Shown: positions 1 to 4,939 of the stretch, in pieces
Numbering within the stretch: position 1 is the first letter of the stretch
Layout: every line of letters begins with the position of its first letter
Assembly (NCBI GenBank): GCA_003133815.1
Contig: PKZR01000437.1
Location: forward strand, 3,113-8,133
Source: Limisphaerales bacterium
GTDB lineage: Bacteria > Verrucomicrobiota > Verrucomicrobiia > Limisphaerales > UBA11358
DNA length: 5,021 nucleotides
Direction of reading: 5' to 3'
Program-made: the position numbers and the translations under genes
Notes under the pieces: generated by a model
Seen by the model: only the letters and a program-made list of their open reading frames with translations
What the model was told of the DNA's origin: nothing
Databases searched by the model: none

Positions 1-28
1 GCTGCGGCATGATGATGGGAATGTGCAT
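1..28 (-). CDS. 2-oxoacid dehydrogenase E2 component (dihydrolipoamide acyltransferase), 5' end only
   Basis: Reading leftwards from the ATG at 28-26, the nine complete codons before the window edge give MHIPIIMPQ. This is the expected start of the lipoyl domain of an E2 acyltransferase, where a hydrophobic strand is followed by MPQLGES in 2-oxoacid dehydrogenase E2 proteins. The position is also right: same strand, directly after the E1 alpha and E1 beta genes, 84 nt beyond the E1 beta stop. E2 would form the core of the complex, take the acyl group from E1 on its lipoyl-lysine and transfer it to CoA. No Shine-Dalgarno sequence is visible; the upstream gap is filled by an AT-rich repeat. Nine residues are a short basis, so the call rests on motif plus synteny. 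Confidence 0.68.
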
Positions 29-31
29 GAC

Positions 32-95
32 GTTAAATGGTTGAATCGTTGAATCGTTGAATCGGTTTCACAATGTAACCATTTAACGATTTAAC
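32..95. repeat. AT-rich tandem/inverted repeat between E1 beta and E2 genes
   Basis: Three perfect tandem copies of the octamer TTGAATCG occupy 41-64. They are preceded by GTTAAATGGTT (32-42), whose exact reverse complement lies at 77-87. The segment 48-67 can also pair with 77-95 in a stem of about 19 bp (two G-U type mismatches and one bulged C) around a 9-nt loop. The element fills most of the 84-nt gap between two operon genes. No T-run follows the stem in the direction of the operon, so it is not a standard intrinsic terminator. A role in mRNA folding, processing or subunit ratio is inference. Confidence 0.8.
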
Positions 96-112
96 TTTTA
101 TTACGAGCCTGT

Positions 113-1078
113 TCATGTTCTCAAAAGTTTTCTCGCAGCTGCGGCCACGGCGCGGGCGGTCGGTCGGTGCGCCGTCCACAAATTCGGATGATACGGCACG
201 GGCGTGTCCTTGGCGTTGAGCCGTTGCGGCGGCGCATCGAGCAACCCATAGCCTTCGCTCGCGACGCGCGCGATGATTTCGGCGGTGACGCCACCCCACG
301 GCCACGCCTCGCCGACGCAGAGCAACTTTCCCGTTCGTGCAACGCTGGCCATCACGGTGTCCGTGTCGAGCGGTTTGACGGAACGCAAGTCCACGATTTC
401 AATTTCCCAGCCTTCGGGAGCAAGCTCCGTCGCGGCTTCGAGCGCCTCGTGAACCATCGCGCTGTAAGTCACAATCGTCAGATCGCGGCCTTCGCGGGCG
501 ATTCGCGCTTTGCCAATCGGAAGCGCCTCGCTTGGCAGTTTTTCCGCCTTGAGATGGCGGTAAAGAAATTTGTGCTCGCAGAAAATCACCGGGTCGTCGA
601 GCGCGACGGCTTCCAGCAACATGCTGTAGGCATCCTCGACCGTTGCGGGCGTCAGCACGATGAGGCCGGGATAATGCGCGTAAATTGTCTCGATGCACTG
701 GCTGTGAAACGGGCCGCCGCCCGATGTGCCGCCAAACGGCAGCCGCACGGTGATCGGGCATGGAACATTCGTGCGCCAGAAAAGCGTCGCAGCCTGGTTG
801 ACGATCTGGTTGAAGCCGACCGTGGAAAAATCCGCGAACTGCATTTCGATGATGGGCCGCATCCCTTCAATCGCCGCGCCCACGGCCAGGCCGACCATCG
901 CGTCCTCGGAAATCGGCGAATCCAGGACGCGGCCGGGAAATTCCTTCGCCAGATTTTTCGTGGCCTTGAACGCTCCGCCGAACGCGCCTATGTCCTGCCC
1001 GTAAATGAACACGCGCGGGTCGTCGCGCAACGCATGTGCCTGCGCTTCGCGGATGGCGTCAATGTAGGTCAGGTTCAT
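113..1078 (-). CDS. 2-oxoacid dehydrogenase E1 component, beta subunit
   Basis: A 321-residue protein, normal length for E1 beta of the alpha2-beta2 pyruvate, branched-chain 2-oxoacid and acetoin dehydrogenases. With E1 alpha it decarboxylates the 2-oxoacid on thiamine diphosphate and acylates the E2 lipoyl group in the cytoplasm. The N-terminal pyrimidine-binding half contains GQDIGAFGGAF (27-37) and SPISED (54-59), where Glu58 is the expected cofactor-activating glutamate, then VGAAIEGMRP (66-75) and EMQFADF (78-84). PFHSQ (123-127) supplies the active-site His125. The C-terminal transketolase-type domain follows from about residue 190, with the IVDLRSVKPLD motif at 228-238. CEHKFLYR (167-174) resembles branched-chain types, but substrate cannot be fixed from sequence alone (pdhB, bkdA2 and acoB are all possible). 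An in-frame start lies 24 codons upstream inside the repeat; I chose ATG 1078-1076 because MNLTYIDAIREA is the family's usual beginning. No clear ribosome-binding site is present. Confidence 0.95.
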   Translation of the reverse strand: MNLTYIDAIREAQAHALRDDPRVFIYGQDIGAFGGAFKATKNLAKEFPGRVLDSPISEDAMVGLAVGAAIEGMRPIIEMQFADFSTVGFNQIVNQAATLFWRTNVPCPITVRLPFGGTSGGGPFHSQCIETIYAHYPGLIVLTPATVEDAYSMLLEAVALDDPVIFCEHKFLYRHLKAEKLPSEALPIGKARIAREGRDLTIVTYSAMVHEALEAATELAPEGWEIEIVDLRSVKPLDTDTVMASVARTGKLLCVGEAWPWGGVTAEIIARVASEGYGLLDAPPQRLNAKDTPVPYHPNLWTAHRPTARAVAAAARKLLRT

Positions 1079-1091
1079 TGGGGAAAGGTGG

Positions 1092-1158
1092 AATGAAGAA
1101 TGAAGAAACGAATACAAAAAGCGCGCGGCTCGCCGGTCTGCTTTCTTCATTCTTCATT
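1092..1158. repeat. Perfect 17-bp inverted repeat of heptamer units between E1 alpha and E1 beta genes
   Basis: AATGAAGAATGAAGAAA at 1092-1108 is the exact reverse complement of 1142-1158, with a 33-nt GC-rich spacer. Each arm is two tandem copies of a heptamer (AATGAAG type). A further partial copy, ATTCTTCATTCA at 1163-1174, overlaps the E1 alpha stop codon, so the repeat family supplies the last residues of that protein. In the operon transcript this would form a long hairpin just before the E1 beta start. No T-run follows the stem, so it does not look like an intrinsic terminator. The layout parallels the octamer repeat in the next gap, though the unit sequence differs. Confidence 0.85.
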
Positions 1159-1167
1159 TTAAATTCT

Positions 1168-2205
1168 TCATTCATGGTTCGTGTGCGTTTCGCTCAAGTG
1201 TTCGGATGAAATTGCCAGCCAGTTTTCCGCAAACGGGTCGGGCGCAGGCTCGCGCTGGACCTGGCCCACGGCCTCCTCGATTTCCCGCGCAAACTTCCCG
1301 CGCCATTCCGCAATCGTCGCGGCATCCGTCCAGTTCTGGCGCAGCAGAAATTCCTCGGCCACCTTCAGGCAGTCGCGGCCGAGCGGGGAACTTTTCAATT
1401 GCGGATCCACATAGCTCGCGTCGTCGTGTTCGCCGTGGCCGCAGAGCCGGAGCAGTTTTGCCACGATGAGCTGCGGGCCGTCCCCTGCCCTCGCCTTGGC
1501 AACGGCGTCGCCGACAACTTTCAGGCACACGGACAAATCCGTGCCGTCAACGGAATATGATTCGACGCCGTAGCCAATCGCTTTGTCCGCAAGGTTTTCA
1601 CAGGCGAACTGGAACGACGTCGGCGTGGAGTAGGCATACTGGTTGTCGGCCACGATCAACACGAGCGGCAGTTTCTCCACGGCGGCCTGGTTGAGCGCCT
1701 CGTGAAATGCGCCGGTGGAAGTCGCGCCGTCGCCGATGCACGCCGCGCCGACCGTGCCGGAAATTTTCTTGAGCCGCCGCGCGAACAAGACGCCGTTCAC
1801 GACGGAAATCATCGCGCCGAGATGCGAAATCATCGGCAGATAACCCTCCTGCGGCCTGCCGCGATGCACATTGCCGTCGCGCCCGCGCATCGGGCCGAGC
1901 GGCGAGCCGAGATACGTCCGCACCGCGTCCAGAACAGGTTCCCCGAATGCCAGCCGGCCTGCGGTGTCGCGGATGAGCGGGGCGAACACGTCCGTTTTTT
2001 TCAGCGAAACGCCGATGGACGCGCTCAACGCCTCCTGCCCGCGCGCGAGGAAGACGCCACCGTGGATTTTTCCGGCACGGTAAAGCGCGGCAAACTTGTC
2101 ATCCAGCAGCCGCGCGAGCAGCATGAAACGAAACGCGGACAGTTGCAGTTCGCGCGTGGACGTAGAATCAGTGGCTGGCTTTGGGTCGGACACCGTTTGC
2201 AGCAT
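1168..2205 (-). CDS. 2-oxoacid dehydrogenase E1 component, alpha subunit
   Basis: A 345-residue thiamine-diphosphate enzyme subunit, first gene of the E1 alpha-E1 beta-E2 order. ARGQEALSASIG (54-65) matches the family's GQEA segment. HLGAMISVVNGVLFA (128-142) matches the region before the cofactor site. The thiamine-diphosphate/Mg motif runs from GDG (158-160) to DNQYA (187-191), with Asn188 as the expected metal ligand. RLCGHGEHDDASYVDP (253-268) is the conserved active-site loop that is phosphorylated in mitochondrial homologues. About 20 N-terminal residues are variable and polar. The HGEHDD-type loop is common in bacterial E1 alpha of branched-chain, acetoin and pyruvate types, so the substrate is not assigned (pdhA, bkdA1 and acoA all possible). 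The start ATG lacks a Shine-Dalgarno sequence and sits 6 nt after a good -10 candidate. The C-terminal NHE is encoded by sequence shared with the adjacent repeat. Confidence 0.94.
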   Translation of the reverse strand: MLQTVSDPKPATDSTSTRELQLSAFRFMLLARLLDDKFAALYRAGKIHGGVFLARGQEALSASIGVSLKKTDVFAPLIRDTAGRLAFGEPVLDAVRTYLGSPLGPMRGRDGNVHRGRPQEGYLPMISHLGAMISVVNGVLFARRLKKISGTVGAACIGDGATSTGAFHEALNQAAVEKLPLVLIVADNQYAYSTPTSFQFACENLADKAIGYGVESYSVDGTDLSVCLKVVGDAVAKARAGDGPQLIVAKLLRLCGHGEHDDASYVDPQLKSSPLGRDCLKVAEEFLLRQNWTDAATIAEWRGKFAREIEEAVGQVQREPAPDPFAENWLAISSEHLSETHTNHE

Positions 2206-2211
2206 GGAATA

Positions 2212-2240
2212 ATTTTATCGCCGAAGTCGCACACCGGCAA
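2212..2240 (-). promoter_or_regulatory. Candidate sigma-70-type promoter of the E1 alpha operon (leaderless)
   Basis: On the minus strand TTGCCG (2240-2235, 4 of 6 to the -35 consensus) is followed by a 17-nt spacer and TAAAAT (2217-2212, 5 of 6 to the -10 consensus). Only 6 nt separate the -10 from the E1 alpha ATG, so transcription would begin at or within a base or two of the start codon. This fits the absence of a ribosome-binding site. Hexamer matches alone occur by chance, so confidence is moderate. Confidence 0.45.
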
Positions 2241-2259
2241 TGTTTCTTTCTCTGGGAAA

Positions 2260-2285
2260 AACTAGTAGGAACAATTGCTAGTTCC
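2260..2285. repeat. Overlapping short palindromes upstream of the E1 alpha promoter
   Basis: AACTAG (2260-2265) is matched by CTAGTT (2278-2283), and GGAAC (2268-2272) by GTTCC (2281-2285). The right arms overlap, so the two stems are mutually exclusive. The site lies 20-45 bp upstream of the candidate E1 alpha -35. It could be an operator for that operon, but the arms are short. Confidence 0.35.
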
Positions 2286-2299
2286 GATTTTTTCATGGT

Positions 2300-2308
2300 T
2301 TCACCCCA
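2300..2308 (-). promoter_or_regulatory. Distal half-site of the shared regulatory module, copy A
   Basis: TTCACCCCA here is the inverted form of TGGGGTGAA, the left part of the palindrome at 2338-2353. The first C of its CACCCCA core is 36 bp from the first base of that palindrome. At the right end of the window CACTCCA stands at exactly the same 36-bp offset from the second palindrome. An AT-rich stretch containing ATTAAA lies between the two sites in both copies. A second operator or a looping site is inferred. Confidence 0.5.
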
Positions 2309-2337
2309 TGTCATTAAAATTATCACGCGGCATATTA

Positions 2338-2353
2338 TGGGGTGAAGACCCCA
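2338..2353 (+). promoter_or_regulatory. Palindromic operator TGGGGTGAAGACCCCA, copy A
   Basis: The arms ATGGGGT and ACCCCAT (2337-2343, 2348-2354) are a perfect 7-bp inverted repeat around GAAG. The 16-bp core plus TGG (2338-2356) matches the minus strand at 4985-4967 in 18 of 19 positions. Its centre is 42.5 bp upstream of the ATG at 2388, the same as in copy B. If the transcript is leaderless this is the classical place for an activator touching RNA polymerase near -35. I do not recognise the motif as belonging to a named regulator. Confidence 0.7.
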
Positions 2354-2371
2354 TGGCAATAGTTCAGCGGG

Positions 2372-2382
2372 GTGTTATCTTG
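2372..2382 (+). promoter_or_regulatory. Start-proximal conserved block GTGTTATCTTG, copy A
   Basis: This 11-mer matches GTGTTAACTTG on the minus strand at 4950-4940 in 10 of 11 positions. In both copies it ends 4-5 nt before an ATG. It occupies the place of a Shine-Dalgarno sequence but is not purine-rich. The TTATCT within it, 7 nt before the ATG, is a plausible -10 element for a leaderless transcript; this is inference. Confidence 0.5.
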
Positions 2383-2387
2383 ATTGC

Positions 2388-2543
2388 ATGAATATATTAC
2401 TCATCTTGGTTGTTCTTCTGCTCCTGTTCGGCGGCGGGGGCTTTTATTTTGGCGGCCCGGCCATCGGCGGCGGCGGGATTGGACTGATCCTGCTGATTTG
2501 CCTTGTCGTCTTTATCGCGGGCGGCTTCCGCACAAAAAGCTGA
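2388..2543 (+). CDS. Small two-helix glycine-rich membrane protein, DUF3309-like
   Basis: A 51-residue protein starting MNILLILVVLLLLFGGGG. Residues 3-14 form a hydrophobic helix. A turn with several Gly-Gly pairs (15-30, including FYFGGPAIGGGG) follows, then a second helix at 31-46 (IGLILLICLVV) and a short basic tail (FRTKS). This layout of helix, glycine-rich loop with aromatic residues and a proline, then a second helix matches my recollection of DUF3309, a family of about 50 residues. Its biochemical function is not known; such small membrane proteins are often stress-induced. The ATG is chosen because the upstream block and the first five codons are conserved with the lipoprotein gene at 4935. 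No Shine-Dalgarno sequence is visible. A longer TTG-started frame overlapping it has no protein-like features and is a shadow. Confidence 0.8.
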   Translation: MNILLILVVLLLLFGGGGFYFGGPAIGGGGIGLILLICLVVFIAGGFRTKS

Positions 2544-2662
2544 CATGCGGCGCGAGCCCGTGCGGTGAGCCACAGCCTTCGCAAGGTCATCATCGGTATT
2601 TGGCGGGCGAGTTAAATCAGGAAAGTCCGGGCTTGGATGGTTTGTGAAAAGTCGGTTCGCTT

Positions 2663-3244
2663 ATGATCTCGTTCTTTTTTTGGTTCGCGGTCGGATTCGT
2701 GGCGGGAGTGGTCTTTGCCTCGTTCTTTGAATGGACGCTGCACCGTTTCTTCATGCACAAGCCGTGGAAAGGTTTCCGCTACCCCTTTGAAAAGCACGCG
2801 CTGGTACATCACCATATTTTCAAGGGCGACGCCACCTATCATCTCGTCCATGAAAAGGACAAGAAGACGATTCCGATGTCGTGGTGGAGCGGCCCGGCGA
2901 TTGTGGCGCTGTGCCAGCTGCCGTTTTTTATCTGGGCGTTTTTCGCGCACAAATGGGGAGTCCTCTGTGGCGCGGCGACGGCCTGCACTTTGTATTTCAC
3001 CGCCTACGAATACATGCACTGGTGCATGCACCTGCCCAAGGACCGGCACGTGGAGCGCTCGGGGATTTTCTACCGGCTGAACGGGCATCACCTGCTGCAC
3101 CATCGTTACATGCACAGGAATTTCAATGTGGTGCTGCCGCTGGCGGATTTGTTCCTGGGCACGCTCCGGCTTCGCTCAAAGATCGCGTTCGCACAGCCGC
3201 AGGGACCGTCCATCCCCGACGTGCAGCCGAGAAAAAGAAGTTAA
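2663..3244 (+). CDS. Membrane di-iron hydroxylase of the fatty acid hydroxylase superfamily (CrtZ/sterol desaturase-like)
   Basis: A 193-residue integral membrane protein with the histidine clusters of the fatty acid hydroxylase superfamily. These are HRFFMH (27-32, HX4H), HALVHHH (45-51, HX3HH), HWCMH (119-123, HX3H) and GHHLLHH (141-147, HX2HH). They would bind a di-iron centre that uses O2 to hydroxylate a lipid-like substrate at the cytoplasmic membrane face. Hydrophobic segments lie at about 4-22, 77-96 and 98-115, and NVVLPLADLFLGTL (155-168) is the usual C-terminal signature. The size is close to bacterial carotenoid hydroxylases and short superfamily members, but no carotenoid or hopanoid genes are nearby, so the substrate is unknown. 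The start at 2663 gives a typical membrane N-terminus; no strong ribosome-binding site precedes it. It lies 119 bp after the DUF3309-like gene, and I see no convincing promoter or terminator in that gap. Confidence 0.85.
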   Translation: MISFFFWFAVGFVAGVVFASFFEWTLHRFFMHKPWKGFRYPFEKHALVHHHIFKGDATYHLVHEKDKKTIPMSWWSGPAIVALCQLPFFIWAFFAHKWGVLCGAATACTLYFTAYEYMHWCMHLPKDRHVERSGIFYRLNGHHLLHHRYMHRNFNVVLPLADLFLGTLRLRSKIAFAQPQGPSIPDVQPRKRS

Positions 3245-3272
3245 TCTTCCTGCGGCCCGCCTCCACCGAATC

Positions 3273-3300
3273 TTGCGAAGTCCGTAAAAAGGTGTTTAAT
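3273..3300 (+). promoter_or_regulatory. Candidate promoter of the MscS-family gene
   Basis: TTGCGA (3273-3278, 4 of 6) and TTTAAT (3295-3300, 5 of 6) are separated by 16 nt. Transcription would start near 3307, leaving a leader of about 35 nt that contains the GGAG ribosome-binding site. Weak evidence on its own. It is placed sensibly in the 98-bp gap after the hydroxylase gene. Confidence 0.3.
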
Positions 3301-3330
3301 CTTCCCGTGCCGGCTGCAATTTGACTTGCC

Positions 3331-3334
3331 GGAG
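3331..3334 (+). promoter_or_regulatory. Ribosome-binding site deciding the MscS-family start
   Basis: GGAG lies 8 nt before the ATG at 3343. It is the only clear Shine-Dalgarno sequence in the window and favours that ATG over the in-frame TTG immediately upstream at 3340. Confidence 0.65.
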
Positions 3335-3342
3335 AAATTTTG

Positions 3343-4338
3343 ATGGACACCACCAATTTGCAAGCCGTCGCGGCCAATTCATCCGCCGCGTCAGCACCGC
3401 CTGAAACGAGTGCGACGGTGATGCAGCGCTTTTTTCATCTCTTTTCCTCCCACGAATCGTCCACCAGCTCGCGCCTGCTGCTCATCGTCGCGCTCGTCAT
3501 CCTGCTGCACATGGCGGTCAAGGCCATCCGAAATATCACGGAATGGCTCATCAACAAAAGCCACATTAAGGAAAACCCGCTCGGCTTTGTCACGCACCAG
3601 CCCAAGTTCGTCACGCTCATCCAGCTCATCGCCAGCAGCGTGACATTCGTCATGTATTTTTTTGCGCTCGGCCTGGTGCTTCAGGAATTTGGCGTGAACC
3701 TGAAGGGTTACCTGGCCAGCGCCTCCATCCTCGCGCTGGCCGTCAGCTTCGGCTCTCAGGGTTTGGTGCAGGATGTCGTCATCAGCCTGACTCTGATTTT
3801 TTCCGATGCCATGGATGTGGGCGACCTCGTGGAAATAGCCGGAACCGTCGTCGTGGTCGGGCGCGTGGAGGAGATCGGCCTGCGCTTCACCACGCTGCGC
3901 AATTTTTACAACCAGGTGGTCTTCATCCCCAACCGCACCATCGCCAACGTCAGCCGGTTCCCCCACGGCGGCGTGTTTGCTTACGCAGATATCCAGATAC
4001 CGGCGGGCGTGGACCGCGACAAGGCCGTTCAGACAGCCACAAACATTGCCAACGGGATGTGGATGCAGTTCGGCGCCATCATCCTGGCCGAGCCGGAGAT
4101 CGGCCCGGTGGAAACGGCGCTGGACGGCGGCTGGGAATTTGTCCGGGTCCACTTCAAAATCTGGCCGGCCCAGGGGAACCTGATTGAAACGACCTTCCGC
4201 CAGCAGGTCATCAGCGCCATGAAAGCCTTCAGCCCCGGTTACGCCGACTGGCAGGTGCCGGTGACCTACCGTGCCATCACATCCACAAAAGCCGTGAAGC
4301 CAGTTTTGGAATCCAACTCCGTCAAGCCGCCGCAGTGA
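3343..4338 (+). CDS. MscS-family small-conductance mechanosensitive channel
   Basis: A 331-residue inner-membrane channel that would open under membrane tension to release solutes during osmotic downshock. After a polar N-terminus of about 40 residues, helices lie at about 44-62, 91-114 and 123-153. The last carries LAVSFGSQGLVQDVVISLTLIF (131-152), in which the small-residue packing and the FGSQGLVQD signature mark the pore-lining TM3. The beta domain follows: DVGDLVEIAG (158-167), VGRVEEIGLR (172-181) and VVFIPNRTIANVSRF (192-206). The alpha/beta C-terminal domain runs to about 312, then a disordered tail rich in Lys, Ser and Pro. The N-terminal and C-terminal tails make it longer than E. 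coli MscS (286 residues). It may belong functionally with the neighbouring stress genes, but it lacks their palindromic module. Its stop is 12 nt from that of the convergent lipoprotein gene, with no terminator visible between them. Confidence 0.93.
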   Translation: MDTTNLQAVAANSSAASAPPETSATVMQRFFHLFSSHESSTSSRLLLIVALVILLHMAVKAIRNITEWLINKSHIKENPLGFVTHQPKFVTLIQLIASSVTFVMYFFALGLVLQEFGVNLKGYLASASILALAVSFGSQGLVQDVVISLTLIFSDAMDVGDLVEIAGTVVVVGRVEEIGLRFTTLRNFYNQVVFIPNRTIANVSRFPHGGVFAYADIQIPAGVDRDKAVQTATNIANGMWMQFGAIILAEPEIGPVETALDGGWEFVRVHFKIWPAQGNLIETTFRQQVISAMKAFSPGYADWQVPVTYRAITSTKAVKPVLESNSVKPPQ

Positions 4339-4350
4339 GATTTCCGCCGG

Positions 4351-4935
4351 CTAGGAATTCAGTTTGTCGTGAAGCCATTGCCAGTCTTGTTTCAGCGAAT
4401 CCTTCACGTTGCCGTAGGATTTTTGGAAACCGGCCTTTGAATCATTCCAATCCGCCTCCGTCGCGTTTTTCACGCCATCCAGCTTCTTGCCCAACGAGTT
4501 GCGTTCATCACGCAGTTCTTGAATCCGGGTCTCCGCATCAGCCTTCACGGAATCGCTTGCGGTGGCTGACTTGTCCGCCATCTCGTTTATTTTCTGATCA
4601 AGCGTATTCAGATCGGCGCTGGCACCGGCCACAAACGCATCCTTGTTGTCGTAAGCATAATCCTTGGTTGCCTGCATGGAATCCTTGAAACCGGCCCAGG
4701 CATTGGTGGCGCCCTCCTTCACGTTCGACCATGCATTGGTCGATGTATCTTTGACATCCTCCCATGTATTTGTGGCGGCATCCTTGACGTTTTGGGTGAC
4801 AGACGGCGAATTGGTGTCACCGGTTGAGGAAGTTTGATCCGCAGTATTTGACTTGTCGCAGCCCGTCACCAATGTTGCCAGGACGAGTGCCGTGGAAAAT
4901 AACGGTTTGCGTTTCATAACGAGTAATAAATTCAT
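4351..4935 (-). CDS. LEA-like, sll1863-type stress lipoprotein with 11-residue repeats
   Basis: A 194-residue predicted lipoprotein. The signal peptide (KRKP, then LFSTALVLAT) ends in the lipobox LVTGC, with Cys26 as the lipidated residue. A Ser/Thr/Asn-rich linker reaches about residue 48. Four 11-residue units follow: VKDAATNTWED (50-60), VKDTSTNAWSN, VKEGATNAWAG and a degenerate FKDSMQATKDY (to 93). A charged coiled-coil-like region (about 105-153) comes next, then three more units, VKNATEADWND (155-165), SKAGFQKSYGN and VKDSLKQDWQW (to 187), with an aromatic at position 9. Eleven-residue periodicity is typical of LEA group 3 and other amphipathic membrane-binding helices. The C-terminal half resembles Synechocystis sll1863-type stress proteins as I remember them. 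A periplasmic, membrane-shielding stress role is inferred. Start choice: ATG 4935 fits the conserved upstream module; ATG 4917 (MKRKP, 188 residues) would give a more classical signal peptide; a GTG at 4950 lies inside the conserved block. Confidence 0.82.
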   Translation of the reverse strand: MNLLLVMKRKPLFSTALVLATLVTGCDKSNTADQTSSTGDTNSPSVTQNVKDAATNTWEDVKDTSTNAWSNVKEGATNAWAGFKDSMQATKDYAYDNKDAFVAGASADLNTLDQKINEMADKSATASDSVKADAETRIQELRDERNSLGKKLDGVKNATEADWNDSKAGFQKSYGNVKDSLKQDWQWLHDKLNS

Positions 4936-4939
4936 GCTG

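Noticed and set aside
41..95. CRISPR-like array
   Set aside because: The units are only 8 bp, directly adjacent, with no spacers and no cas genes; this is a tandem/inverted intergenic repeat.
48..95. Intrinsic terminator after E1 beta
   Set aside because: The stem is AT-rich with a bulge, and no T-run follows it in the operon direction. An E2 gene start follows immediately, so transcription should continue.
167..1096. Long plus-strand open frame of 309 codons opposite E1 beta
   Set aside because: It is an antisense shadow of a clear enzyme gene; its translation is rich in Arg, Ala and His with no motif or start signal.
2168..2359. Small minus-strand frame (63 codons) across the divergent intergenic region
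   Set aside because: It covers the promoter and operator sites and runs into E1 alpha in another frame. The protein has no recognisable features, though its internal ATG at about 2295 gives a plausible-looking MKKSE start.
2384..2647. Plus-strand frame from TTG at 2384 (87 codons)
   Set aside because: It overlaps the DUF3309-like gene in another frame and is rich in Arg and Cys. The module geometry points to the ATG at 2388 instead.
2544..2662. Possible terminator or small RNA between the DUF3309-like and hydroxylase genes
   Set aside because: Only short GC-rich complementarities and no T-run; I see no structure that stands out.
3241..3305. Direct repeat TTAATCTTCC at 3241-3250 and 3296-3305
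   Set aside because: Only 10 bp. The first copy overlaps the hydroxylase stop codon, there is no symmetry and no third copy, so chance or a small local duplication is enough.
3391..4152. Minus-strand open frame of 253 codons opposite the channel gene
   Set aside because: A GC-driven shadow of the MscS-family gene. The translation is polar, rich in Asp and His, and resembles no family.
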